This document shows positions 36,338 through 45,405 of a DNA stretch of 64,000 nt, piece after piece; the stretch's first letter is position 1, and every line of letters starts with the position of its first letter. This stretch comes from Pseudomonas sp. ADAK13 (GTDB taxonomy: Bacteria > Pseudomonadota > Gammaproteobacteria > Pseudomonadales > Pseudomonadaceae): positions 6,882,001 to 6,946,000 of the forward strand of contig NZ_CP052860.1 in assembly GCF_012935715.1 (NCBI RefSeq). Reading direction: 5' to 3'. A program made the translations under genes and the position numbers. The notes below the pieces were generated by a model. The model saw only the letters and a list, made by a program, of their open reading frames with translations. It ran no database searches and was not told the origin of the DNA.

Positions 36338-37123
36338 ATGCCCGATATTCATCCCTACGAAAACACCCCCCGCGACGTGGTCGTGACCGCGATCGACTAT
36401 GCCGACGGCGAACTGTTCCCCGCCCACGCCCACCCGCGCGGGCAGTTTGCCTATGCCAGCCGGGGTGTCATCACCGTCTACACCGCCACCGGCAACTGGG
36501 TCGTGCCGCCGCACCGGGCCATCTGGGTACCGCCCCATGTGTCACACGCCATGCTGATGCGCGGGCCAGTGACGATGCTCAACACCTACATTCGCCCGCA
36601 GGCGGCGCGGCGGCTGGCACTGCCCCAGGCGTGTCAGGTGCTGGACGTATCACCGTTGCTTGGGCAGTTGCTGGAGAAGGCCGTTGAGGTGCCTGCGCGT
36701 TATGCGGCGGGGGGGCGCGACAGTTACCTGATGGGTTTGCTGCTGCACGAAATCGCGCAGATGCCGGTGTTGCCACTCTGCGCGCCGTTGCCCGCCGAGC
36801 CGCGATTGGCAAAGGCTTGTGAGACGTTTCTGGCCGAGCCCTCACTGGAAGTCAGCATTGATGCCATGGCCCTCGACGCCGGCATGAGCCGCCGGACCTT
36901 TACCCGGCAGTTCCGCCAGGCCACGGGCATCAGCTACCTGCAATGGCGCCAGCAAGCCTGCCTGCTGGCGGCGATTGTGCGTCTGGGTAACGGCGAACCG
37001 GTGACGAGGGTGGCGCTGGACTTGGGGTATAGCAGCCCGAGTGCCTTTGCGACGGTGTTCAAGCGTGTATTGGGCGAGGTGCCCAGTCGGTATTTCAGCG
37101 GAGTGCGCACACAGGGCGGCTAA
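36338..37123 (+). CDS. AraC-family regulator with cupin domain
   Basis: A 261-residue regulator. The N-terminal cupin-like ligand domain has FPAHAHPRGQFAYASRGVITVYTATGNWVVPPHRAIWVPPHVSHAM. The C-terminal AraC DNA-binding domain contains two helix-turn-helix motifs (SIDAMALDAGMSRRTFTRQFRQATG and VTRVALDLGYSSPSAFATVFKRVLG). The 116-bp gap to the divergent EamA transporter gene makes that gene a likely target. The ligand is unknown. Confidence 0.9.
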   Translation: MPDIHPYENTPRDVVVTAIDYADGELFPAHAHPRGQFAYASRGVITVYTATGNWVVPPHRAIWVPPHVSHAMLMRGPVTMLNTYIRPQAARRLALPQACQVLDVSPLLGQLLEKAVEVPARYAAGGRDSYLMGLLLHEIAQMPVLPLCAPLPAEPRLAKACETFLAEPSLEVSIDAMALDAGMSRRTFTRQFRQATGISYLQWRQQACLLAAIVRLGNGEPVTRVALDLGYSSPSAFATVFKRVLGEVPSRYFSGVRTQGG

Positions 37124-37189
37124 TGCGACGAATCAGGCCCGCCTGACGAAGCCAAGGCCGCCTGACGGCAACCTTGACGTGCCCTGTCG

Positions 37190-38173
37190 TCATTCAGATG
37201 GTTTAGACAAACTGGATTTCAAGTTCGTGAGATCGCTCGTGCCGATCAGGCCGTCCACTTTTCCGTCATCCGTAGCCGCTGAGTCCATGCGACGTATCAA
37301 ATCAGGGTGTTTAAGAAGCGCTTTGGCCAGTGCTTTTGCTTCATCGCTAAATACCCTCGTTGTCGGCCGTTCCCCAGCGGCCTCCCTGATGTCATCCGTA
37401 CTTACAAATCTCTCATCCGGCCTCAGAAACGTAGAGAATAAGTTGTCGAAGTTTTCAACAAGTTGTAACTCACTCATGTAGTCGTGTGGATTGGAAACCT
37501 TATCTAGAGCGTCTCTGGTGATACGACCATCAAGTGTCCCATCGCCCTTGTCGAGTTGGTTAAAGAAGGTGCCTTTTTCCAATAGCGCGTTGGCCAGGTT
37601 TATCTCTGCCTTGGACGCTGGCTTACCATCCGAGCGCTCTCCGGAAGCGACGGAGGTAAGGGAATCATGGGTGATGGCCCCGTCTTTGTCTGCCAGTGAA
37701 CTGAAGGCGGCGAGCGCGTAATCGGCAAGTTGCGCGTCACTGTTGCCGGCAAACGGATTTGCCTGCCCCGTGCCCTTGTCAGAGTTCTCTACCCTTTGGC
37801 GCTGCAGGCCGTCGCCCTTCCCCCCAACTGGCAAGTCCTTATTTTTTTCATCGGCCTTGGGCGGTTCCCACTCAGACTTCGGCACCAACTTACTGTTCAA
37901 TTCAGGGCGTCGCAGAACTTCGTTGGCCAACATCGTCATATTGTCCTCGGCCACCCTGCCGGTCATTGGGCGATTGGCAATTTCACGAAGTTGTTCTTGC
38001 GTGACGTTCCCGGTATCGGGGTCCCGGAACAGGTCAATGTTGGCATTGAATACCCCGCCTATGTCTCGCTTGTTTGCATTGACATAGGGGTTGGAGCCCT
38101 GTGAAGAGTTAGTGCCCTGACCGAATTGATTCGAACCAGGTGCTTGCGTCTGCGGCATGTTCACTGATGACAT
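37190..38173 (-). CDS. HrpK/NolX-like repeat protein with hrp box
   Basis: A 327-residue protein with an Asn/Gln/Ser/Gly-rich N-terminus (first 35 residues) without a signal peptide, as in type III secreted proteins. It contains three copies of the repeat of about 85 residues found at 14736-15716 and 13202-14153. Each has an amphipathic helix, a TxxxLxxxA segment, an LAxxLLxxPxL helix and an EF-hand-like element (DKDGAIT, TLDGRIT, KVDGLIG). A linker of about 50 residues rich in Lys/Asp separates the first two. A hrp box lies 105 bp upstream, so expression should depend on HrpL. It is probably a secreted T3SS helper or effector; the exact class is inferred. Confidence 0.7.
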   Translation of the reverse strand: MSSVNMPQTQAPGSNQFGQGTNSSQGSNPYVNANKRDIGGVFNANIDLFRDPDTGNVTQEQLREIANRPMTGRVAEDNMTMLANEVLRRPELNSKLVPKSEWEPPKADEKNKDLPVGGKGDGLQRQRVENSDKGTGQANPFAGNSDAQLADYALAAFSSLADKDGAITHDSLTSVASGERSDGKPASKAEINLANALLEKGTFFNQLDKGDGTLDGRITRDALDKVSNPHDYMSELQLVENFDNLFSTFLRPDERFVSTDDIREAAGERPTTRVFSDEAKALAKALLKHPDLIRRMDSAATDDGKVDGLIGTSDLTNLKSSLSKPSE

Positions 38174-38277
38174 GAATATTTACTCTCTAATGGGTTGGGT
38201 CGTCTGCTTCCCTCCAAGACCAACGTAGATCAGCGCCCTGACAAGTCGCCTTCATACGTCAGTACTTGGACCACTGT

Positions 38278-38306
38278 TCTGTGGTAATCAGCCAAAAAAG
38301 AGTTCC
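38278..38306 (-). promoter_or_regulatory. hrp box (HrpL-dependent promoter)
   Basis: The minus strand reads GGAACT, 16 nt, CCACAGA, an exact match to the HrpL-type consensus with spacing identical to the box at 15810-15838. It is 105 bp upstream of the start of the HrpK-like gene and in the correct orientation. Confidence 0.85.
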
Positions 38307-38361
38307 AAATCAACGTTCCCCCTGAGGGACACTGTTCATCATCTTGTAAGAAAGCCGCCCC

Positions 38362-39717
38362 TCACACCAGTCGCTTGATTTGCTTGTGCCGCCATACCAA
38401 CCGGTAATACGCCGTCTGCAACGCCAACATCGCCAGGTACGTCACTGGAAAGGCCATCCACACCCCTTCCAGCCCAAACCGCGCATTGAGCAGGTACGCC
38501 ACCGGCAACTCCACCCCCAACACACAAAAGATCGAAATCCCCACCGGCACCAGCACCACCCCGCTGGCCCGCATGATCCCGCCCACCACCGCCTGGAAGC
38601 CAAACACCAGGATGCTCCAGAGCATGATGTGCAGCAGGTGTTCAGCCTTCACCCGCGCGTCCACGTCGGTAATGAACAACCCCAGCAGCCAGTGTGATAA
38701 CCCATACCCCAGCACAATCAAGCCGCCGGTCAGGCACAGGTTAATCAGGATCCCGGTGCGCAGGATCGGCCCGATCCGCTCCAGTCGCCCGGCCCCGATC
38801 GCCTGCGCCCCAAGAATCGAGGCGGTGATGGCGATCGACAGCGCCGGAAACTGCACATAGTTGACGATCTGCGTCACCGCCCCATACGCCGCTGTCGCCT
38901 GGGAACCATGGCTGTTGACCAGCGCCAGAATCACCAGCTCCGACAGCGACAACACCACCATCTGCAAGCCGGTGGGCAGGCCGATACGCAGGACCTTGCC
39001 GAGGATCACCCGGTCCAGCCGCAGCGCCGCCATCAACTCGCGGTCCGGCGCCATCACGTGGTTTTTATGGCGCAGGCGCAGTACCAGAAAGGTCATCGCC
39101 AGGGCGTTGCCCACCAGCCCTGCCAGCACCGCGCTCTGGATACCCATCGGCGGCAAACCCAGCCAGCCCTTGATCAACGCCGGGGTCAGCACCAGGCCCA
39201 CGGTGGTCGACACCACCAGCGCCAGCAACGGCGACACCGTGTCGCTGACGCCCCGCAGCAGTTGGGTGAACAGGATGAACACCAGCAGCAGCGGCATGAT
39301 CAACATCATCATCTGCGCATAACCCACCGCGTCGTCCAGCACGTCCACCGGCGTACCCAGCGCGAGCATGGCCGGGCGGGCGAACACGCTGCCCAGCACC
39401 GCTGCGATCACCCCGATCAGGGCGCCAAGGGTCAGGGTGGCGCCGGTGATCGACTTGACCATCGAGGTTTCCTGGGCGCCCCAGGCCTGGCCGATCAGCA
39501 CCGAAGCACCGGCCCCCAGGCCAATCACCAGGGCGATAAAGAAAAACACGATAGGGAACATCCCCGACACCGCCGCCAACGCCTGGGTGCCGAGCATCTG
39601 CCCGACATAGATGCCGTTAAGCGTGCCGGAAAAGCTCTGGAGGAAATTGGACAGCACCATGGGTGCCAGAAAGATCAGGTAGATCTGCCACAACGGTCGT
39701 TGCTGGGTGACTTCCAT
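38362..39717 (-). CDS. MATE-family efflux transporter
   Basis: A 451-residue membrane protein with about 12 hydrophobic segments in two homologous halves, of the MATE (NorM/DinF) type. Motifs include QSFSGTLNGIYVGQMLGTQALAAVSGMFP in the first half and VNYVQFPALSIAITASILGAQAIGAGRLER in the second. It would export cationic compounds with Na+ or H+. I start it at the ATG at 39717 (MEVTQQRP); the upstream extension of the frame overlaps the DUF2239 gene and is not transporter-like. It ends just before the hrp box of the next unit. Confidence 0.9.
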   Translation of the reverse strand: MEVTQQRPLWQIYLIFLAPMVLSNFLQSFSGTLNGIYVGQMLGTQALAAVSGMFPIVFFFIALVIGLGAGASVLIGQAWGAQETSMVKSITGATLTLGALIGVIAAVLGSVFARPAMLALGTPVDVLDDAVGYAQMMMLIMPLLLVFILFTQLLRGVSDTVSPLLALVVSTTVGLVLTPALIKGWLGLPPMGIQSAVLAGLVGNALAMTFLVLRLRHKNHVMAPDRELMAALRLDRVILGKVLRIGLPTGLQMVVLSLSELVILALVNSHGSQATAAYGAVTQIVNYVQFPALSIAITASILGAQAIGAGRLERIGPILRTGILINLCLTGGLIVLGYGLSHWLLGLFITDVDARVKAEHLLHIMLWSILVFGFQAVVGGIMRASGVVLVPVGISIFCVLGVELPVAYLLNARFGLEGVWMAFPVTYLAMLALQTAYYRLVWRHKQIKRLV

Positions 39718-39739
39718 GAAGGTTCGGATCTCGATGCAA

Positions 39740-40303
39740 TTAGGCAGGGAAAGCGTTGCGTGATAACCAGGCCAGGTACAGCTGCACATCCACCGGCCAG
39801 TGCGCAATCTTGTTGGAAAAGTCAGCGCCGTCCTGGGCAAACAGGGCCCGCGAGGCTTCTTCAAACCCCGGCAGGTCGCCGCCGATGGCGCTCATGAAAC
39901 GATAGCTGGATTCCTTCGCCTGACGTCGCTGATCGTGCTCGGCATGGGCATTGCGTGCTTCATCCACCAGCCGGCGCAAGGCCGCCGAGGCGCCGCCGCG
40001 TTGTTGCCCCAGCCACTCCCAATGCCGGGGCAACAGGGTCACTTCACGCGCGACCACCCCAAGCTTTGGTCGGCCTACGGAAGGTGACGCTGGCACTTCG
40101 GGCTCGGTCACCGCGACCGCCGGCTGTTGGGGGGCGTAGCCGGCCGGCCAGGGATAGTCGACCTGGGCACCGCTGGCGTCATCGAACACCAGCAAACTGC
40201 CCGCCGACAGATCGAGGCTTTTCAGGTTTTTGGCGACGTCGGCATAAGAGCCGGCGGCCACGCGTTGGTGGCCAAGGAAGGCAGTGCAGTGTGATGCGCT
40301 CAT
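39740..40303 (-). CDS. DUF2239 family protein
   Basis: A 187-residue soluble protein of the DUF2239 family. It starts with a small beta-rich domain (CTAFLGHQRVAAGSYADV), has a Pro/Val-rich linker near residues 60-80, and ends with a helical region (GVVAREVTLLPRHWEWLGQQRGGASAALRRLVDEARN). No biochemical function is known to me; the C-terminal segment looks DNA- or protein-binding. Its promoter region contains a tandem 19-bp repeat directly in front of the start codon. The MATE gene follows 22 bp downstream, so the two may be co-transcribed. Confidence 0.7.
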   Translation of the reverse strand: MSASHCTAFLGHQRVAAGSYADVAKNLKSLDLSAGSLLVFDDASGAQVDYPWPAGYAPQQPAVAVTEPEVPASPSVGRPKLGVVAREVTLLPRHWEWLGQQRGGASAALRRLVDEARNAHAEHDQRRQAKESSYRFMSAIGGDLPGFEEASRALFAQDGADFSNKIAHWPVDVQLYLAWLSRNAFPA

Positions 40304-40306
40304 GAC

Positions 40307-40344
40307 TTTTACCCGGAGTATATTGTTTTACCCGGGTTATATTA
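40307..40344. promoter_or_regulatory. Tandem 19-bp repeat in the DUF2239 promoter
   Basis: Two head-to-tail 19-bp copies (TTTTACCCGGAGTATATTG and TTTTACCCGGGTTATATTA) agree at 16 of 19 positions and end 4 bp before the start codon. The second copy contains the palindrome ACCCGGGT. A -10-like TATACT lies within the first copy on the minus strand, so a bound regulator would block the promoter directly. Confidence 0.6.
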
Positions 40345-40353
40345 GCCTGAAAT

Positions 40354-41310
40354 TCAGGGGATGCAAGTCGCCTGTTGCGAAACCACCAAACGATCGCTGC
40401 CGACCGTCGCCCCCATGGGCCCCACACTTGGTTCGCGCAAAACGCATTCGGCAATCGCCGGTTCCAGCTCGACCCGCAGCCGACGGCCCAGGGCGCGCGC
40501 ACCAAAGCGCGCGTCATGGTCGCGGCACAGCCAGGCCCGCGCCGAGTCATCCAGCACCAGCGAGCGTTGCTGCGCCGCCAAGCGTTGATTGAGTTTGCCG
40601 AGTTCCACCTCAAGCAGCGCTTCAAGCCATTGATGGTCGATGGGCTCGAACATCAGGATGCGGTCGATGCGGTTGAGAAATTCCGGCTCGAAATGGCGGT
40701 GCAAGGCGTCCTCCAGCACCCCCGCTTCACCACGGCCCCACCAGCGCAGCGGAGCAAAACGCTGCCGATGCCGACGCGCCTGCTGGGCGCCGATATTACT
40801 GGTCATGAAGATCAGGCTGTTGCGAAAGTCCAGGGTGCGAGCGCCGCCCGCCAATGTCAGCTGGCCGTTTTCAAGAATGCCCAGCAGGCTGCGCACCACT
40901 TCCTGGCTGGCCTTTTCCAGTTCGTCGAACAGCACGATACCCGGGCGGCTGTAGCTGCCCTGAATCAGTTCACTGTTGAACAGGCTGATGCCCTCCTTGC
41001 TGCCGACATAACCCGGCGGTGCGCCGGTCAGGGCGGCGGCGTAATGCTCCTGGGCCAGGGTGTGCATGTCGATACGGCAGAACCCGTCGGCCCGCCCGTG
41101 CAATGCCTGGGCCAGCAGCCGGACAATTTCCGTCTTGCCGACCCCGGTCGGCCCCATGAACAGGTTGACGCTCAATGGCCGCTCCCGCTCGCCGATGTCG
41201 GCCTTGACCACCTTGAGCAAGCCTTCCACCTGGGCCAGGGCCGCGTCCTGGCCGACAATCCGGCTGCGCAGCAAGGCCATGACCTGGGCCGGTTCAAAGG
41301 TAAACCGCAT
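40354..41310 (-). CDS. amiB: Clp/AAA+ ATPase, AmiB-like amidase-operon chaperone
   Basis: A 318-residue single-module AAA+ protein similar to the second ATPase domain of ClpA/ClpB. Walker A is GPTGVGKT (residues 53-60). YVGSKEGISLFNSEL and IVLFDELEKA (Walker B) follow, then SLIFMTSNIGAQ (sensor 1) and the arginine finger in EPEFLNRID. The C-terminal small domain has FGARALGRRL. It lacks a peptidase-docking loop, so a chaperone role is likely. In P. aeruginosa a Clp-like ATPase, AmiB, is encoded directly after the aliphatic amidase gene amiE; the same arrangement here (3-bp gap) supports the assignment. Confidence 0.75.
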   Translation of the reverse strand: MRFTFEPAQVMALLRSRIVGQDAALAQVEGLLKVVKADIGERERPLSVNLFMGPTGVGKTEIVRLLAQALHGRADGFCRIDMHTLAQEHYAAALTGAPPGYVGSKEGISLFNSELIQGSYSRPGIVLFDELEKASQEVVRSLLGILENGQLTLAGGARTLDFRNSLIFMTSNIGAQQARRHRQRFAPLRWWGRGEAGVLEDALHRHFEPEFLNRIDRILMFEPIDHQWLEALLEVELGKLNQRLAAQQRSLVLDDSARAWLCRDHDARFGARALGRRLRVELEPAIAECVLREPSVGPMGATVGSDRLVVSQQATCIP

Positions 41311-41313
41311 GCC

Positions 41314-42357
41314 TTAACCCGCCGTTTTTTCTTGACCGCCATGGGGCAGTTGCCCCACCGGGCATTCGGCGACACCGACCGTACTGCGGGTGAAGGCCTC
41401 GACATTCTCCCGGGCCTTTTGCGCGTCCAGCACCCAGGTGCGGTAGAACTCGAACGGACACTCCGCCACGCCCTTGTCCCCGTCGCCCGAGGCGTGCATG
41501 CCGGTGTAGCCACGGTGCAGCAGCTTGAACAGGTGGTTCTGCGACTGGTCGTTGGCCCGCGCATCGCGAATCTGCGAGACCGAGAGCTGGGCGTACTGAA
41601 TGCCCATTTCTTCCTCGCCGCACTCCCCCAGGGTACGGCCATCGAAACCAATAATCGCCGAGTGCCCGAAGTACGAATACACCCCGTCGAACCCCGCCGC
41701 ATTCGCCACCGCCACATAGCAGTTGTTCGCCCAGGCCATGCTCTTGGACATCTGCACCTGCTGCTCCTTGGCCGGGTACATATAGCCCTGGCAACGCACG
41801 ATCAGCTCGGCGCCTTTCATTGCGCAGTCACGCCAGATCTCCGGGTAATTGCCGTCGTCGCAGATGATCAGGCTGATCTTCATGCCCTTGGGCCCGTCGC
41901 ACACGTAGGTGCGGTCGCCCGGGTACCAACCCTCGATCGGGCACCACGGAATGCACTTGCGATAACGCTGGACGATCTCCCCCAGGTTATTGATCAGCAC
42001 CAGCGTGTTGTACGGTGCCTTGTGCGGGTGTTCTTCGTGGCGCTCACCGGTCAGGGAAAACACGCCCCAGGTGTTGGCCTGGCGACAGGCCGCCGAGAAA
42101 ATCGCCGTCTCCTCGCCGGGAATGCTCGCGGCGGTGGCCATCATCTCGTCGTGGTCGTACATGATGCCCATGGTGCTGTATTCGGGGAACACCACCAGGT
42201 CCATGCCGGGCAAACCCTGCTTCATGCCGACAATGATGTCGGCAATCTTCTTCGCGTTATCGATGACCTCGGCCTTGCTGTGCAGGCGCGGCATCTTGTA
42301 GTTCACGACAGCAACGCCGACCGTGTCCGGGCTGCTGGAAATGTCGCCATGGCGCAT
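41314..42357 (-). CDS. amiE: Aliphatic amidase
   Basis: A 347-residue nitrilase-superfamily amidase almost colinear with the well-known Pseudomonas AmiE. The catalytic triad is Glu59 (VVFPEYS), Lys134 (RYRKCIPW) and Cys166 ([11 protein letters not shown]). It hydrolyses short aliphatic amides such as acetamide and propionamide to the acid and ammonia. It lies between the fmdB gene (15-bp gap) and the AmiB-like ATPase gene. amiC, amiR and amiS are absent here, so control must differ from the classical ami operon. Confidence 0.95.
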   Translation of the reverse strand: MRHGDISSSPDTVGVAVVNYKMPRLHSKAEVIDNAKKIADIIVGMKQGLPGMDLVVFPEYSTMGIMYDHDEMMATAASIPGEETAIFSAACRQANTWGVFSLTGERHEEHPHKAPYNTLVLINNLGEIVQRYRKCIPWCPIEGWYPGDRTYVCDGPKGMKISLIICDDGNYPEIWRDCAMKGAELIVRCQGYMYPAKEQQVQMSKSMAWANNCYVAVANAAGFDGVYSYFGHSAIIGFDGRTLGECGEEEMGIQYAQLSVSQIRDARANDQSQNHLFKLLHRGYTGMHASGDGDKGVAECPFEFYRTWVLDAQKARENVEAFTRSTVGVAECPVGQLPHGGQEKTAG

Positions 42358-42372
42358 TGCAAATCTCCTCGG

Positions 42373-42720
42373 TCAGTGACTGATCATCCAGGGCCGCGGC
42401 CCGGTCTTGGTCTTGAGCCCCAGCGGGTTGGCCTTGCTCGGCACCACCGGTTTGCTGGTGCCACAGCAACTGCAACCTGCCGGGTGCTTGCGCGCCTCCT
42501 GATATTCGCCGACGGTTTGTGGCGCATGGGCGCTGCGCTCGTTACCGGCAATGGCCTTGCGCTGGTTGGCCGACAGCGTGGTCAGCGCCGGCGCCGACAG
42601 CAGCAACTGCCCGCCCGGGCTGTCGCAATACGGGCACTGGCTGGGTTCGTGACGCTGGGCCATGGGCCGCAGCATCGTGAAGGTGCCGCAGGACTCACAG
42701 GCGTATTCGTAGGTCGGCAT
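42373..42720 (-). CDS. fmdB: FmdB zinc-ribbon protein
   Basis: A 115-residue FmdB-family protein. The N-terminal zinc ribbon begins PTYEYACESCG with a second knuckle CPYCDS. The C-terminal tail has another Cys cluster (CSCCG). FmdB is thought to regulate or assist formamidase expression. The ATG at 42720 is chosen because the ribbon starts there; a longer frame overlaps fmdA. It follows fmdA by 2 bp. Confidence 0.9.
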   Translation of the reverse strand: MPTYEYACESCGTFTMLRPMAQRHEPSQCPYCDSPGGQLLLSAPALTTLSANQRKAIAGNERSAHAPQTVGEYQEARKHPAGCSCCGTSKPVVPSKANPLGLKTKTGPRPWMISH

Positions 42721-42722
42721 GG

Positions 42723-43952
42723 CTACAGGTCCGGTGCGATGGGCAGGTCGATACTGCCGTCGAGGAATTTGGTCGGACCGCTGGCGTTGGGGTTGATGTC
42801 GAACTCGAAGATCTCGGTCGGCAACCACAACGTCGCGCAGGCGTTGGGAATGTCCACCACGCCGCTGATATGTCCCTGCACCGGTGCCGAGCCAAGCAAC
42901 GCATACCCCTGGGCTGGCGAGTAGCCGAACTTGGTCAGGTAGTTGATCGCATTGAGACAGGCCTGGCGGTAGGCGACGTTGACGTCCAGGTAGTGCTGCT
43001 GGCCCTGTTCGTCGACGGAGATGCCTTCGAAGATCAGGTAATTCTTGTAGTTGGGAGTGATCGGGCTTGGCTTGAACACCGGGTTCTTGATCCCGTACTT
43101 GGCCATGCCGCCCTTGATCAGCTCGACTTTCATGTGCACCCAGCCGGCCATTTCGATAGCGCCGCAGAAAGTGATTTCGCCGTCGCCCTGGCTGAAGTGC
43201 AAGTCACCCACCGACAGGCCGGCGCCGTTGACGTACACCGGAAAATAGATCTTCGAACCGCGGGACAAATCCTTGATATCGCAGTTGCCGCCATGCTCAC
43301 GGGGCGGCACGGTGCGGGCGCCGGTGGCGGCGGCATCGTCACGGGCCGAGCCCTTGAGCTTGCCCATGTGTGCAGTGGCAGCCAGCGGCGCGTTGGCCAG
43401 GGGCGGTACGCGGGTCGGGTTGGTGTCGATCAGTTCCTGCTCGCGGCGGTTCCAGTCGGCGAGCATCACCGGGTCGGGCAGGCAGCCGATCAGGCCGGGG
43501 TGGATCAGGCCGGCGAAGTTCACGCCCGGGATGTGCCGGGAACTGGTGAACATGCCCTTGAAATCCCAGATGGCTTTTTGTGCGCTGGGGAAGTGGTCGG
43601 TAAGGAAGCCGCCGCCGTTCTGGCGCGAGAAGAAACCATTGAAACCCCACTGGGAGTCGGCCTTGGCGCCGATGTCGAGCAGGTCGACCACCAGCAGGTC
43701 GCCGGGTTCGGCGCCGTGTACGCCCACCGGGCCGGACAGGTAATGCACGGTGGACAGGTCGACGTCGCGCACGTCGCTGGCGTCGTCGTTGTTCTTGATG
43801 GCGCCGGCGGTCCAGTCGTAGGTTTCGAGGATGAAGTCATCGCCGGGTTTGACCCAGCAGGCCATCGGGATGTCCGGGTGCCAACGGTTGTGGATTTGCT
43901 CGTTTTCGGTGACGGGTTGGTTGAGGTCGACTTTGATCAGGGTGTCGGTCAT
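42723..43952 (-). CDS. fmdA: Formamidase (FmdA/AmdA family)
   Basis: A 409-residue acetamidase/formamidase of the zinc-dependent FmdA family. Characteristic stretches are YDWTAGAIKNNDDASDVRDVDL, GPVGVHGAEPGDLLVVDLLDIG, REHGGNCDIKDLSRGSKIYFPV and GDLHFSQGDGEITFCGAIEM. It hydrolyses formamide to formate and ammonia. With amiE it gives the strain two amidases of different fold and range. It is the promoter-proximal gene of the amide unit; the repeat element starting at 44057 lies just upstream. Confidence 0.95.
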   Translation of the reverse strand: MTDTLIKVDLNQPVTENEQIHNRWHPDIPMACWVKPGDDFILETYDWTAGAIKNNDDASDVRDVDLSTVHYLSGPVGVHGAEPGDLLVVDLLDIGAKADSQWGFNGFFSRQNGGGFLTDHFPSAQKAIWDFKGMFTSSRHIPGVNFAGLIHPGLIGCLPDPVMLADWNRREQELIDTNPTRVPPLANAPLAATAHMGKLKGSARDDAAATGARTVPPREHGGNCDIKDLSRGSKIYFPVYVNGAGLSVGDLHFSQGDGEITFCGAIEMAGWVHMKVELIKGGMAKYGIKNPVFKPSPITPNYKNYLIFEGISVDEQGQQHYLDVNVAYRQACLNAINYLTKFGYSPAQGYALLGSAPVQGHISGVVDIPNACATLWLPTEIFEFDINPNASGPTKFLDGSIDLPIAPDL

Positions 43953-44056
43953 CGAGGTGCTCCCGGAGGGTGGGTTGGCTGTCGGGAGCAGTCTCGCGGG
44001 ATGGGGTTGGGCGGGGAATACGTTGGATGACGTATGCGTCTTTGGGGTTGGGGGGT

Positions 44057-44881
44057 ATATCCGTTTTTTGGGTGATGGCTGATATGGGTTCCGCTCTTAC
44101 AGCGGGTCACTTTTGAAAGGAGCCCAAAAGTAACCAAAAGGCTCTTGCCCCACCACTCGGCACCTCGCTAATGCTCGGTGTGCCCTCACTCCGGCATTAC
44201 TCCGCGGGCCGCCGCGACGGGGCGTCCCTGCCCCGTCGCGGCTAAACCGGCGTCCTGCCGGTTTACCCGCTCCGTACTACCTGCGTTCGGCCAGCGTGGT
44301 TTAACGGGGCGCCTAAGATCAAGATCAAAAGCAGATCAACAGCACAGCGGCCTACAGGCCGGCTTGAGTGGTGTGAAGCAAAGGCAACATCAAGATCAAC
44401 ATCTACAGCGGGCACGGTCAAATGTGGGAGCTGGCTTGCCTGCGATGGCATCGCCTCGGTGTACCTGAAAAACCGAGGTGTCTGCATCGCAGGCAAGCCA
44501 GCTCCCACAGAAAAGCAGAGGTGCATCAGTTTCAGCTTTGGCTTTCGCTTTGGCTTTTGCTCTGGCTTCTACCACTCAAGCCGGCCTGTAGGCCGCTGTG
44601 CTCTTGCTTTTGATCTTGATCTGGCTCTGACTGCCCCAATAAGCCCGAGGCCGAACGCAGGGGGTGCGGAGCGGGTAAACCGGCAGGACGCCGGTTTAGC
44701 CGCGCTGGGCCAAGGATGGCCCATCGCGGCGGCCCGCGGAGCATCGCCGGAGTGAGGGAACACCGAGCCTAGGCGAGGTGCCGACAGGCGGGGCAGAGCC
44801 CTTTGGTTACTTTGGGGCTTTTCCAAAGTGACCCGCTGTAAGAGCGGAACCCATATCAGCCGTTACCGCAGAAATGGATAT
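44057..44881. repeat. Large self-complementary repeat element, copy 1
   Basis: An element of about 825 bp with inverted arms. The left end (ATATCCG..., then GGGTTCCGCTCTTACAGCGG) pairs with the right end (...CCGCTGTAAGAGCGGAACCC...GGATAT). Further in, CGGCCTACAGGCCGGCTTGAGTGGT on the left pairs with its complement on the right, as do GATCAAGATCAAAAGC segments. The centre (44423-44509) is a REPIN of 87 bp. A second copy lies at 50839-51623 in the same orientation. Open frames inside it are by-products of the palindromic arms and I call none of them genes. Confidence 0.9.
44423..44509. repeat. REPIN at the centre of repeat copy 1
   Basis: TGTGGGAGCTGGCTTGCCTG and its exact complement form a stem of about 24 bp around a 39-nt centre. 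The same class of REP is seen at 30999-31070. Confidence 0.9.
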
Positions 44882-44889
44882 GTACACCC

Positions 44890-45360
44890 TCACTCCGGTA
44901 AAGGAATCACCCGCAACGGCCTCACCGACTTATAAGAAAAACTCGAATAAATCTCCTTAACACACGGCAAGCTCTGCAACACCTCCCGCGCAAACTCCCC
45001 AAACGACTCCAGATCCTTCGCCACCACTTCCAGCAAAAAATCATACCGCCCGGAAACGTTATGGCACGCCACAACCTCGGGAATCTCCAGCAACCGCTGC
45101 TCAAACGCCCGGGCAACCTCGCGGGTGTGCGTGTCCATCATGATGCTGACAAACGCCGTCACCCCATACCCCAGCGCCTTGGGCGACAGGATCGCCTGAT
45201 AACCGCCGATCACCCCGCTGTCTTCAAGGTTCTTCACCCGCCGCCAACACGGCGAAGTGGTCAGCGACACCCGCTCCGCCAACTCCGCCACGGTCAACCG
45301 CGCATTGCCCTGCAAAGCGTTTAAAAGCGCCTTGTCAGTCCGATCCAGATGAACAGGCAT
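44890..45360 (-). CDS. mdeR: Lrp-type regulator of methionine gamma-lyase (MdeR-like)
   Basis: A 156-residue Lrp/AsnC regulator. The helix-turn-helix is DKALLNALQGNARLTVAELAERVSLTTSPCWRRVKNLE and the RAM domain follows (VTAFVSIMMDTHTREVARAFE, CHNVSGRYDFLLEVVAKD). The ATG at 45360 has GAGG 7 bp upstream; an upstream in-frame start at 45396 lacks a site. It diverges from mdeA over 124 bp, the same arrangement as mdeR-mdeA in P. putida, where MdeR activates methionine gamma-lyase. Its stop lies only 8 bp from repeat copy 1. Confidence 0.85.
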   Translation of the reverse strand: MPVHLDRTDKALLNALQGNARLTVAELAERVSLTTSPCWRRVKNLEDSGVIGGYQAILSPKALGYGVTAFVSIMMDTHTREVARAFEQRLLEIPEVVACHNVSGRYDFLLEVVAKDLESFGEFAREVLQSLPCVKEIYSSFSYKSVRPLRVIPLPE

Positions 45361-45405
45361 ATCTTGCCTCAAAACGTCATTTTTATTGTTTTTCATCCCA
45401 ATCTA

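Noticed and set aside
44178..44826. Several short frames such as 44178-44468 and 44569-44826
   Set aside because: They lie in the arms of the palindromic repeat and produce similar peptides from both arms and both copies, as expected from the repeat itself.
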